DNA of 64,000 nt from JBBSEX01 sp038239345 (GTDB lineage Bacteria > Acidobacteriota > Terriglobia > Bryobacterales > Bryobacteraceae): the NCBI GenBank assembly GCA_038239345.1, contig JBBSEX010000016.1:1-64000 (forward strand). The letters run 5' to 3'. Below are positions 17,562-26,343 of the stretch, piece by piece. The translations under genes were made by a program, and so were the position numbers. The notes beneath the pieces are model-generated. The model was not told the DNA's origin and did not search any database. It saw only the letters and a program-made list of their open reading frames with translations. How positions within the stretch are numbered: position 1 is the stretch's first letter; each line of letters starts with the position of its first letter.

Positions 17562-20500
17562 ATGCGGCTTCAACGATCGATAACCATATTCTTCCTACTT
17601 TGTTCCACGCAGCTTGGCGCGCAACAAATTCTGAAAACCTACGTTGGTAGGCCGCCGGCAATCGGCCCAGCGACGGAAATTTCGCTGAACTACGCAAATT
17701 CATTGGCTGTCGATCGTAGCGGTAACTTGTTTATCGCTGGGAGGGACAACGGCACTGTTTATAAGGTGGATCCGCTTGGGCAAGCTACTATCGTCGCGGG
17801 CATCGGTTACATTTTCCAAACATCCAGCACCCAACGCGTGCCCGTCCCAGCGTTGAGTGTGGGATTAGGAACGCCTCTTAGTCTGGCCGTCAACTCCAAC
17901 GGAGACCTGTTTATCGGCGACGCATACAGTGCTCAAATATACAAGGTCTCTGGCGGCACGATAGTTACCATAGCCGGTCGAGGCCCCGGTTCGGCGGGCG
18001 ACGGAGGGCCTGCCATCAATGCTTCGTTCGAGTGGCTTTTGGCCTTGGCGATAGGTGCAAACGACGATCTGTTCATTGGCGACCAATGCCGGATTCGGAA
18101 GATCACCGGAACGACAATCTCTACAATCGCCGGCACGGGCGTATGCGGAGTGACGGGAGAGAACGGACCCGCTTGGGCTGCTCAACTAGGATTAGTGAAC
18201 GCTTTGGCGGTCGACGCGTCTGGAGATATATTCCTTTCCGATGACCGGAGCCACCAGGTCCACCAAATTTCCGGTGGGATCATTTCGCTGTTTGCGGGGA
18301 ATGGTGTCTACGGATTCACTGGCGACGGCGGACCCGCTTTGAACGCCCAATTGGCTCCGTTTTCGCTCGCGGTTGATGGTAGCGGCACCGTTTATATCGG
18401 CGATCAACGCCATCACACGGTTCGCAAGGTGACTAATGGAATCATCTCTGCCTTCTCGAACGCTTACAGTCCATCGTTGGCCGTGGATAACACGGGGCAG
18501 TTGTACGTCGGCGACGTTGTTGGCGGCGTAGTGCGGCGATTCGCTAATGGAACAAGCTCCATCGTTGCGGGCAATGGCGAGGCCAACTTTAACGGCGATG
18601 GCATGTTGCCCACAAATACGCTGCTGAGTTCCCCGAAAGGGCTCGCCACCGATAGCAAAGGCAACCTCTATATCGCCGATTCCCAGAACCATCGAATTCG
18701 CAAGGTAACGCCTGGGGGAATCGTCACTTCGTTAGCCGGCCGGCCTGGTGACCCCGTGCCGCAGTCCCCAGGGCTTCTGGCCATTGACAAGGCCGACAAT
18801 CTTTACGTATGTGCTTCTTACGGTTTTCAGATTCTGAAGTTCAGTAACGAATCCTTCACCGTGTTCGCGGGCACCGACACTCCTGTCTCCTTAGGTGATT
18901 TTGGACCCGCCGTGAATGCCAGCATCGCTGAAACCATGGCGATCGCGGCCGGCGAATCCGGCGTGCTCTATATCGCGGATATCAAAGGGCGAATCCGGAA
19001 AGTATCGGGCGATCTCATTTCGACAGTCGTGGGGTATAGTGGTTCCTCAAGTTACCCTATCTGCGCGTCGGGTCCTGCCGGCGGCACGTTGGGTTTGATC
19101 ACCGGCCTAGCAGTGAACGCGGTCGGCGAACTCTATATGTCCAATGATGGCGGGTGTATCCAGAAATTATCCGCTGACGCCATAACCGTTACCGCGTCGA
19201 CGATCGGGCCAGTCTCTGGGGTCGCCGTGGATCCAGCGGGAAACGTTTACGTAACCTCCCTCGGTTTTGTAGACCGGATTATCGGGAACCAGATCGTCCG
19301 TGTTGCGGGATCGGGTCTTTACGGGCTCCAAGGCGACGGTGGGCCGGCATTATCGGCAAGCCTCTCGGCGGAAGCCATTGCGATTGATAAGGACGGAAAT
19401 ATCTTCGTTGCTGAACCGTCTCTAGACCGGGTGCGAGTGATTCCAACGGTTACCGCGCCGGTGGCGGTGACGATAAATACTTCGCCTGTCGGGTTGAGCT
19501 TCAGTGTAGACGGCAACATATATTCTTCGGCGCAGACCTTCAGTTGGTTTCCTGCGTCTCTGCACACGCTGAGCGCGATATCGCCCAACATGGGTGGCCC
19601 TGGATACATATATGTTTTCAACGGGTGGAGCGATGGAGGGGCACGGAGTCACCCGGTGACGCCGGCGAGTCCCGCCAACTACATAGCCTCGTTCACTAGG
19701 CAGCAGTCGACTCTGGCGATAAGCCGCAATGCACTGAAGTTCGGTATCAATGGGCTGTTTGTGACCAGCCCGCAAGTAATTCGGGTCAATATTTCGGCGG
19801 GTTCGCCGTGGACCGCGACCTCGAACCAAAACAACATTGCAGTTTCGCCGGCGTCGGGAACAGGGCCGGGTTCCTTTACTGTTACAGGAATGCCGGGACC
19901 CAATGGAATAATTACTGTCAGTGCCGTGGGTGCGGCGGCTTCTCCCCAACAAATCAGTGTTACGTTCGCCAGTTCCGCAACGGCCATCGCGCCGTTTGGA
20001 ATTTTCGATACGCCCACGGATCAGGCGACGGTGGCGGGGCCGATTCCAGTCACCGGCTGGGCATTGGACAATGTCGAAGTATCGAAAGTTAGCATCTGGC
20101 GCGATCCCGTTCAAGGTGAAACTCCTACAGGTAATGGACTGATTTACATTGGTGATGCTGTGTTCGTTGACGATGCGCGTCCGGACGTGGCAGCCGCGTT
20201 TCCCGCTTACCCTTTGAATTATCGCGGTGGCTGGGGACTGCAAGTATTGACCAACGTCCTGCCCAACGCGAATGGTTCCATCGGGAGCGGCAACGGCGTA
20301 TATAAACTGCACGCGATTGCGGAGAACCGGCAGGGATTTGTTGTGGAGATCGGAAAGAAAACAATTACCGTCGCAAATGCCGCCGCAACGAAACCGTTTG
20401 GCACCATAGATACGCCAGCGCAGGGTGGACTTGCATCGGGCGCTTCTTACGTCAATTTCGGCTGGGCCCTGACGCCGCCGCCGGCGTATATCGTAATCAC

Positions 20501-21080
20501 TGGGTCGACAATCGATGTCTATGTGGATGGGCAAAATCTTGGTCACCCATCGTACGGCCAATACCGGTCGGACATTGCGGCTGCCTTTCCTGGATATCAA
20601 AATTCTAGTGAAGCGGTCGGATTTTTTCGCTTCGATACGACAGCGATGAGCAACGGAGTCCACTCCATTGGATGGACAGTTACAGACAGTGGGGGTCATG
20701 TTGAAGGACTCGGCAGCCGCTTATTTAACGTCTTCAATGACGGAATTCCGCCAAGTTCGAATCTGACTCCGATTGGGACCTTGGGCACTGCGGTAACCTA
20801 CCGCACGGGCTTCGCGCGTGACGCAGCGGCACGGACGTTTCATGAAAACGAGACGATCGAGATTGAGCAGGTGGGCCGTCTGGAATTACATCTTGGAGCC
20901 GGCATTACAGCGGATAGACTGCCAATTGGTTCAAAGCTGGATGCGGTTACGGGAACTTTCTACTGGCAGCCACACGCCAGCTTCTTAGGTAAGCATGAGC
21001 TACGATTCACGCGTCATTTGGCAGATGGGAGTCAGGAAGCCTTTTACGTGCACGTGCAAATTGGTCGAACAAAGGAATAG
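17562..21080 (+). CDS. Secreted NHL-repeat protein, paralog 2
   Basis: This 1172-residue paralog has the same order of parts: signal peptide ending near QLGAQQ (residues 1-22), about a dozen NHL repeats with GDGGPA turn motifs, the NTSPVGLSFSVDG beta domain, a BACON-like sandwich, two Ig-like domains (PFGIFDTP and PFGTIDTP) and the FLGKHELRF C-terminal domain. The last 350 residues are much closer to the neighbours than the propeller region. The gene starts 12 bases after paralog 1 and its stop directly abuts the ATG of paralog 3, so the three are probably one transcript. Function is not known; the domain set suggests cell-surface or secreted carbohydrate or protein binding. Confidence 0.85.
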   Translation: MRLQRSITIFFLLCSTQLGAQQILKTYVGRPPAIGPATEISLNYANSLAVDRSGNLFIAGRDNGTVYKVDPLGQATIVAGIGYIFQTSSTQRVPVPALSVGLGTPLSLAVNSNGDLFIGDAYSAQIYKVSGGTIVTIAGRGPGSAGDGGPAINASFEWLLALAIGANDDLFIGDQCRIRKITGTTISTIAGTGVCGVTGENGPAWAAQLGLVNALAVDASGDIFLSDDRSHQVHQISGGIISLFAGNGVYGFTGDGGPALNAQLAPFSLAVDGSGTVYIGDQRHHTVRKVTNGIISAFSNAYSPSLAVDNTGQLYVGDVVGGVVRRFANGTSSIVAGNGEANFNGDGMLPTNTLLSSPKGLATDSKGNLYIADSQNHRIRKVTPGGIVTSLAGRPGDPVPQSPGLLAIDKADNLYVCASYGFQILKFSNESFTVFAGTDTPVSLGDFGPAVNASIAETMAIAAGESGVLYIADIKGRIRKVSGDLISTVVGYSGSSSYPICASGPAGGTLGLITGLAVNAVGELYMSNDGGCIQKLSADAITVTASTIGPVSGVAVDPAGNVYVTSLGFVDRIIGNQIVRVAGSGLYGLQGDGGPALSASLSAEAIAIDKDGNIFVAEPSLDRVRVIPTVTAPVAVTINTSPVGLSFSVDGNIYSSAQTFSWFPASLHTLSAISPNMGGPGYIYVFNGWSDGGARSHPVTPASPANYIASFTRQQSTLAISRNALKFGINGLFVTSPQVIRVNISAGSPWTATSNQNNIAVSPASGTGPGSFTVTGMPGPNGIITVSAVGAAASPQQISVTFASSATAIAPFGIFDTPTDQATVAGPIPVTGWALDNVEVSKVSIWRDPVQGETPTGNGLIYIGDAVFVDDARPDVAAAFPAYPLNYRGGWGLQVLTNVLPNANGSIGSGNGVYKLHAIAENRQGFVVEIGKKTITVANAAATKPFGTIDTPAQGGLASGASYVNFGWALTPPPAYIVITGSTIDVYVDGQNLGHPSYGQYRSDIAAAFPGYQNSSEAVGFFRFDTTAMSNGVHSIGWTVTDSGGHVEGLGSRLFNVFNDGIPPSSNLTPIGTLGTAVTYRTGFARDAAARTFHENETIEIEQVGRLELHLGAGITADRLPIGSKLDAVTGTFYWQPHASFLGKHELRFTRHLADGSQEAFYVHVQIGRTKE

Positions 21081-24000
21081 ATGCTGGCTGCCCGATTGCT
21101 ATCGCTATCTCTTTTAGTGTTCCTGCAGCCGTTGTGCGCGCAGCCAACGATTAAGACGTTCGCCGGGCGAGCTCCATTGAGTGGACTGGCAACGGCGGTC
21201 CCTTTGCATTTCCCCGGTTCGATCGCGGTGGATAAAGGCGGAAATCTTTATATCGCATCGCTGAACAACGGCACCATCGACAAGGTGGATGTATTCGGGC
21301 AGCTCACCATCATCGCGGGCTTGGGATATCCCGAGGCTCATTATGCCGTCATCGATAGCCCTGTGCCCGCTCTGAGTGTTGGATTGTCGAGTTCAATGCT
21401 CATCGCCGCGAGCGCGGTTGGGGATGTTTACGTTTGCGATATTGACAGTCGCCAGATCCGGAAGATTTCCGGCGGCAAAATAGTTACGATCGCGGGGACC
21501 GGAGCGGAACCCGGCTTCAGCGGCGATGGCGGACCCGCTACCGCCGCCACGTTCTATCACATATCGGCACTTACCGCGGACAACAGCGGCAACCTTCTCA
21601 TAGCCGACGGATATCGAATTCGAAAGATCACGGGAACAACAATCACAACCATCGCGGGCATTGGCGAATCGGGTTTTAGCGGCGACAATGGTCCGGCTTT
21701 GACGGCGCGGATTGGGAGCGTGTTCGGCATAAGCGTGGGTGTCTCCGGCGAGATATTTTTGGCCGACTACTCGAATCGTCGTGTGCGGAAAATATCAGGC
21801 GGCATCATTGCGACGATCGCTGGAAACGGTGGGTATTCCTCCAATGGGGACGGTGGTTTGGCTGTTGACGCGGCACTAACTCCAGTAAACGTTGCTGCCG
21901 ACTCAAGCGGAATCATCTATGTTGCCGATATCGCGCTGGGGTCGATTCGCAAGATCGCGGCCGGAGTAATTTCTAGTGCTGGAGGGGCTGAACTTTCTGG
22001 ATCCCGGCTAGCAGTCGATAGTGAAGACCATCTCTATGTCGGCGATAATCGCGGTTACGTCCGGCGCCTTGCTGGGGGATCGATATCGATCGTTGCGGGA
22101 AACGGTTCCAGTAACTTTAATGGCGACGGGCTACCCGCCATCGAAAGCTTATTGAGCATGCCAGTAGGATTGGCCACGGACAAACAGGGGAATGTATATA
22201 TCGAGGATCAGGGCAATAATCGCATTCGGAAAGTTGCGCCTTCCGGGATCATCACCTCGGTTATAGGTCAGCCTGGTGAACCGCAGCCGTTGTTGCCTAC
22301 CCTGCCCACAGTGGACAGCGAGGACAACTTGTATGTGTGGGACCCTCTCAGTTCGGCGGTTTTCAAGTTCCGAAATGGGTCGTACAGCATCTTTGCGGGT
22401 TCCGGTAATATTAGCGGTGGCGCACCGCCAGTTAACGTGCCTCTTTCGGGAGTGATAGCACTGGCGGCGGGCTCTTCTGGCGTGCTCTGTATCGCAACAG
22501 GAGGAGATATCCTCAAAGTCTCAGCCGGGACCTATCAGACCGTAGTCCATCAAATTGGAATGATCAATGGCATGGTGGTGGATTCGGCTGGAGATCTTTA
22601 CATAGCAAGGTCTGAAGATCGTTCTATAAGGAAGTTATCGGGCGATAAGCTGACGTTCGTCGCCACTGAGGCGCAGTCATCCGCGGTTGCGGTAGATCCA
22701 TTTGGAAATCTCTACGCCACGCTGTACCAGGAAAATGTTGTGGTCCAGATTAATGAGAATCGCCTAACCCGCATTGCGGGCTCTGGAGCCTACGGGTTGG
22801 AAGGCGATGGGGGACCGGCATTGACGGCCAGTCTGGGAGTGTTACCCCCTCGACTTCCCTTGGGGTCAATGGCGATCGACGGCAGTGGAAACGTATTCAT
22901 TTCCGAACCGGGCCTAAACCGGGTTCGCCAGATAACGGTCCCGCTGATAGCAGCGACGGTGTCTACTGCTCCGGCGAATCTCCCTTTCGGCGTTGATGGC
23001 AAGAGGTACTTGTCGACACAGACGTTCCACTGGGTACCTGGATCGCAGCACACCGTGACGGCCGTCACTGGACAATTGGCGGGTTATCCGTACATCTTCA
23101 GCAGTTGGAGCGATGGAGGTGTGTCAGAACACCTTGTGACCGTATCGGCTTCCACCGGTTCTTACACGGCATCGTATGGCAGCGGGCCGAATCTCTCGCT
23201 AAGCCGCACCTCGCTTGCATTCGGAATCAGTGGGAATCAAGTGACCGCGCCGCAAGTGGTAACAGTCTCGGCGGCCGCCGGTGTCCATTGGATTGCGACA
23301 TCGGACAAGAGCAACATTCAACCATCGCCCGCGTCGGGAACAGGACCCGGCTCGTTCACCGTTACCGCTGCCGCCGGTCCTGGTGGGGTGATCACTGTCT
23401 CGGCTCCGGGAGACCCCGGTTCCCCGAAGCAGGTAATCGTGACGATTGCCACGTCTTCCAAGGCAGCCGTGCCGTTCGGGATCTTCGATACTCCCGCCGA
23501 TAAGGCAACGGTGGCCGGTCCGATCCCGGTGACGGGTTGGGCATTGGATAGTGTCGAGGTCGCGAAGGTGAGTATTTGGCGCGATCCCGTAAAGGGCGAG
23601 ACGCCGACAGGCAATGGGTTGATATTTATCGGAGATGCGGTGTTTGTGGACGATGCGCGCCCCGATGTCGCGGCGACATTTCCAACGTACCCGTTAAATT
23701 ACCGCGGTGGCTGGGGATTGCAGGTGCTGACGAATGTCCTGCCCAACGCCGACGGCTCAGTTGGTAGTGGAAACGGAATTTATAAACTCCACGCGATTGC
23801 CGAGAACAGCCTGGGCGCTGTGCTGGAAATTGGCGCCAAAACAATTACTTCCGCAAACGCCACGTCGGCGAAGCCCTTCGGAACTATCGATACTCCGGCG
23901 CAGGGTGGCATTGCATCGGGCGATTCCTACGTCAATTTCGGATGGGTGCTAACACCCCGCCCATCTCGCATTGCATCAGATGGTTCGACCATCGATGTTT

Positions 24001-24584
24001 ATATCGACGGCGAACTTCTCATTGGCCACCCCGTATATGATCAATACCGGTCCGACATTGCCGACGCGTTCCCTGCCTATTCAAACTCATACGGAGCAGT
24101 CGGATACTTTCGCTTCGATACGACAGCGATGGAAAATGGACGACACTCGATTGGATGGACCGTGACCGACGATGGTGGCCACGTCGAAGGTATCGGAAGC
24201 CGTCTATTCAACGTTTTTAACGCGGTGAGTCCATTGCCCAAAGCGTCGTCTATTGTTCTGTCGAGTGAACCGGCGACCTACAGCACTGGCTTCGCGCGTG
24301 GCGCTTCGCTGCGAACACTTCATAATAACGAGACGATTAGGATTGAGCAGATCGGCCGTCTGGAAATACATCTCGGACCAGGAGTTTCGGTTGAGAAGCT
24401 GCCAATTGGATCGAAGCTGGATACGCTCACGGGTATCTTCTACTGGCAGCCACACGCCAGCTTTTTAGGGAAACATCAGCTACGATTCACTCGCCACCTG
24501 GCGGATGGAACCACGGAGCTTTTTTCCGTACAGGTACAGATTGGGCTAGAGACCGACGGCGTCCGCGAGAAGCTGGCGCGCTGA
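21081..24584 (+). CDS. Secreted NHL-repeat protein, paralog 3
   Basis: This 1167-residue paralog has the same layout as the two upstream genes: signal peptide ending near PLCAQ (residues 1-21), NHL repeats, NTSP-like beta domain (VSTAPANLPFGVDG), BACON-like sandwich, two Ig-like domains and the FLGKHQLRF C-terminal domain. Its ATG follows the previous stop with zero spacing and has an AAAGGA ribosome binding site inside the end of paralog 2, which argues for coupled translation. By eye, its last 100 bases resemble paralog 2 more than paralog 1 (shared TGGCAGCCACACGCCAGC), suggesting that 2 and 3 split most recently. Function is not known. Confidence 0.85.
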   Translation: MLAARLLSLSLLVFLQPLCAQPTIKTFAGRAPLSGLATAVPLHFPGSIAVDKGGNLYIASLNNGTIDKVDVFGQLTIIAGLGYPEAHYAVIDSPVPALSVGLSSSMLIAASAVGDVYVCDIDSRQIRKISGGKIVTIAGTGAEPGFSGDGGPATAATFYHISALTADNSGNLLIADGYRIRKITGTTITTIAGIGESGFSGDNGPALTARIGSVFGISVGVSGEIFLADYSNRRVRKISGGIIATIAGNGGYSSNGDGGLAVDAALTPVNVAADSSGIIYVADIALGSIRKIAAGVISSAGGAELSGSRLAVDSEDHLYVGDNRGYVRRLAGGSISIVAGNGSSNFNGDGLPAIESLLSMPVGLATDKQGNVYIEDQGNNRIRKVAPSGIITSVIGQPGEPQPLLPTLPTVDSEDNLYVWDPLSSAVFKFRNGSYSIFAGSGNISGGAPPVNVPLSGVIALAAGSSGVLCIATGGDILKVSAGTYQTVVHQIGMINGMVVDSAGDLYIARSEDRSIRKLSGDKLTFVATEAQSSAVAVDPFGNLYATLYQENVVVQINENRLTRIAGSGAYGLEGDGGPALTASLGVLPPRLPLGSMAIDGSGNVFISEPGLNRVRQITVPLIAATVSTAPANLPFGVDGKRYLSTQTFHWVPGSQHTVTAVTGQLAGYPYIFSSWSDGGVSEHLVTVSASTGSYTASYGSGPNLSLSRTSLAFGISGNQVTAPQVVTVSAAAGVHWIATSDKSNIQPSPASGTGPGSFTVTAAAGPGGVITVSAPGDPGSPKQVIVTIATSSKAAVPFGIFDTPADKATVAGPIPVTGWALDSVEVAKVSIWRDPVKGETPTGNGLIFIGDAVFVDDARPDVAATFPTYPLNYRGGWGLQVLTNVLPNADGSVGSGNGIYKLHAIAENSLGAVLEIGAKTITSANATSAKPFGTIDTPAQGGIASGDSYVNFGWVLTPRPSRIASDGSTIDVYIDGELLIGHPVYDQYRSDIADAFPAYSNSYGAVGYFRFDTTAMENGRHSIGWTVTDDGGHVEGIGSRLFNVFNAVSPLPKASSIVLSSEPATYSTGFARGASLRTLHNNETIRIEQIGRLEIHLGPGVSVEKLPIGSKLDTLTGIFYWQPHASFLGKHQLRFTRHLADGTTELFSVQVQIGLETDGVREKLAR

Positions 24585-24673
24585 TTTTTCCAGACGTCGA
24601 ATCTTTATTCCTTCCGTCAATATTCCGGGAACGCTTCACCGACAGCGGAATGAGTAAACTGCATTAGAGCCTG

Positions 24674-26326
24674 ATGATCACTAAACTGGACCAGTCCCGC
24701 CTGGAATCGCTGCTGGAATCGGCGAAGTTGTTAAGTGCCACTTTACAGTTGGACGATTTGCTTCGTCATCTTCTGCGGACCGTGATGGGCCGGCTGCTGG
24801 TGCGTAAAGCCGCGGTGGCGATTGATAATGGCGGCCGCATGTGCGTGGAGATTGCCCGCGGCGTTCCCGGTCTTGCCGTGGGAATGGAACTCACGGATGT
24901 CGCCGCGCGCGCCTCGGGGCTCGAGCTTTTTTTCGACATCGGTGAAGGGGAGTCGAAGGTCGGATTGTTGGGAATCAGCCGGCCGGCGCGCGGCGAACTG
25001 GAAATCGAAGAGCAGGATTTCCTACGCGCGCTGCTCGGCCTTGCGGCTAGCGGCATCGCCAATGCCCGCGCGCATAATGAAGCCGTTCGGCTGAACCGGT
25101 CGCTCGATCAAAAAGTGCAGGAGTTACGGGCGTTGCTCGATCTGGTGCGCGGATTGGCGGCAACCATCGATCCGGAAGAGGTGGCGCAACTGCTCATGCT
25201 TACACTGGCCGGGCGCTGGATGATTCGCAAGCATGCCGTGGCGACGTGGAAGGATGGCCATCCGCCGATAATCCGCCACAAGGGATTGGAGTTGACTAAT
25301 ATCCTAAATTGCGCCGATGATATCGCGCAGCTTCCCTACGCCACTGTAACCGCTGTTGAAGACGCAAATAATAGCCTATGGACCAAACTGGGTGTTCCAC
25401 CCGGATCGCTGGTGATTCCAATTCGTTCCGGCGAATCCACCAGTGGCATCGTGATCTGCGGTCCGCGACCGGCGAACTTGTCTTACAACGAAGCTGATCT
25501 GGAATTCGGCGCGGGCTTGGTCGGGCAAGCCGCAGTGGCCTTCGACAATGCCTGGCACTTCCGAGAGACCATCGGCAAGAAACAAATGGAAAAGGAATTG
25601 ATGCTGGCGGCGAGTATACAGCAGGATCTTTTCCCCAAGCACTTGCCACATTTGCAGGCTAGCGATTTGGCGGCGCACAATCGACAGGCGCGGCAGGTTG
25701 GCGGCGATTATTACGATGCCATTCCCGTGGGTGACGCCGCGATGCACATGCTTTGCGTCGTCGATATTTCCGGCAAGGGCGTATTCGCATCGCTATTAAT
25801 GAGCAATATCCAAGCGACTCTGCGCGCGCTTCTAAGCCGGGAATCGAACCTGCCGTCGATCGCCATCAGCACCAACGATCTGCTTTGGGCGACTACGCCT
25901 TCCAACCGTTATGCAACGGCCTTTCTGCTGATGTACGATCCGCCGACTGGCGATTGCCGCTGGGTGAATTGCGGCCATAACGATGGCGTGGTCTTGCGCG
26001 CCGACGGCACCGTGGAAATGCTCACCTGCAGTGGACTCGCCCTCGGCTTGTTCGCCAATCGCGTCTATGAAGACGAAAGCTTCACCATGCAGGATGGCGA
26101 TCTGTTGGCGATTTACTCCGACGGCGTGACTGACGCCCAGGACTTGCAGGAAAACGAATTCGGAACCGATCGGCTGGTGGAATCCTTACGCCTTCACGCC
26201 GGGAAATCGGCTACCCAAATTGTGGATCAAGTCTTTCGTACACTAGATGAATTCGTCGGAACGGCGCCGCAGTTCGACGACATCACGCTTATGATCTTGA
26301 AGCGTACAGGCGCCGCCACGGCTTGA
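24674..26326 (+). CDS. GAF-domain SpoIIE-type serine phosphatase (RsbU-like)
   Basis: This 550-residue cytoplasmic phosphatase would dephosphorylate a STAS anti-anti-sigma protein. Two GAF-like sensory regions occupy about residues 10-140 and 150-300. A coiled linker (MEKELMLAASIQQDLFPKH) leads into the PP2C/SpoIIE domain. The metal-binding motifs are intact: GGDYYD near residue 343, VVDISGKG, YSDGVTDA, FGTDRLVE and FDDITLMI. It is first in an operon with two membrane phosphatases, a STAS protein and an RsbW-like kinase. A possible -10 (TAAACT, 24655-24660) lies upstream without a good -35. The signal sensed by the GAF domains is unknown. Confidence 0.9.
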   Translation: MITKLDQSRLESLLESAKLLSATLQLDDLLRHLLRTVMGRLLVRKAAVAIDNGGRMCVEIARGVPGLAVGMELTDVAARASGLELFFDIGEGESKVGLLGISRPARGELEIEEQDFLRALLGLAASGIANARAHNEAVRLNRSLDQKVQELRALLDLVRGLAATIDPEEVAQLLMLTLAGRWMIRKHAVATWKDGHPPIIRHKGLELTNILNCADDIAQLPYATVTAVEDANNSLWTKLGVPPGSLVIPIRSGESTSGIVICGPRPANLSYNEADLEFGAGLVGQAAVAFDNAWHFRETIGKKQMEKELMLAASIQQDLFPKHLPHLQASDLAAHNRQARQVGGDYYDAIPVGDAAMHMLCVVDISGKGVFASLLMSNIQATLRALLSRESNLPSIAISTNDLLWATTPSNRYATAFLLMYDPPTGDCRWVNCGHNDGVVLRADGTVEMLTCSGLALGLFANRVYEDESFTMQDGDLLAIYSDGVTDAQDLQENEFGTDRLVESLRLHAGKSATQIVDQVFRTLDEFVGTAPQFDDITLMILKRTGAATA

Positions 26327-26343
26327 GAAGCAGGGACCCTCGC

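Noticed and set aside
19422..20699. 425-codon open frame on the minus strand inside NHL paralog 2
   Set aside because: The product is rich in Arg, Cys and His with no domain, and it is antisense to a well-supported repeat protein; similar shadows occur in the paralogs.
14019..24584. Repetitive DNA considered as tandem repeat or CRISPR
   Set aside because: Periodicity is at protein level (NHL blades) with variable codons and spacing; there are no identical direct repeats with spacers.
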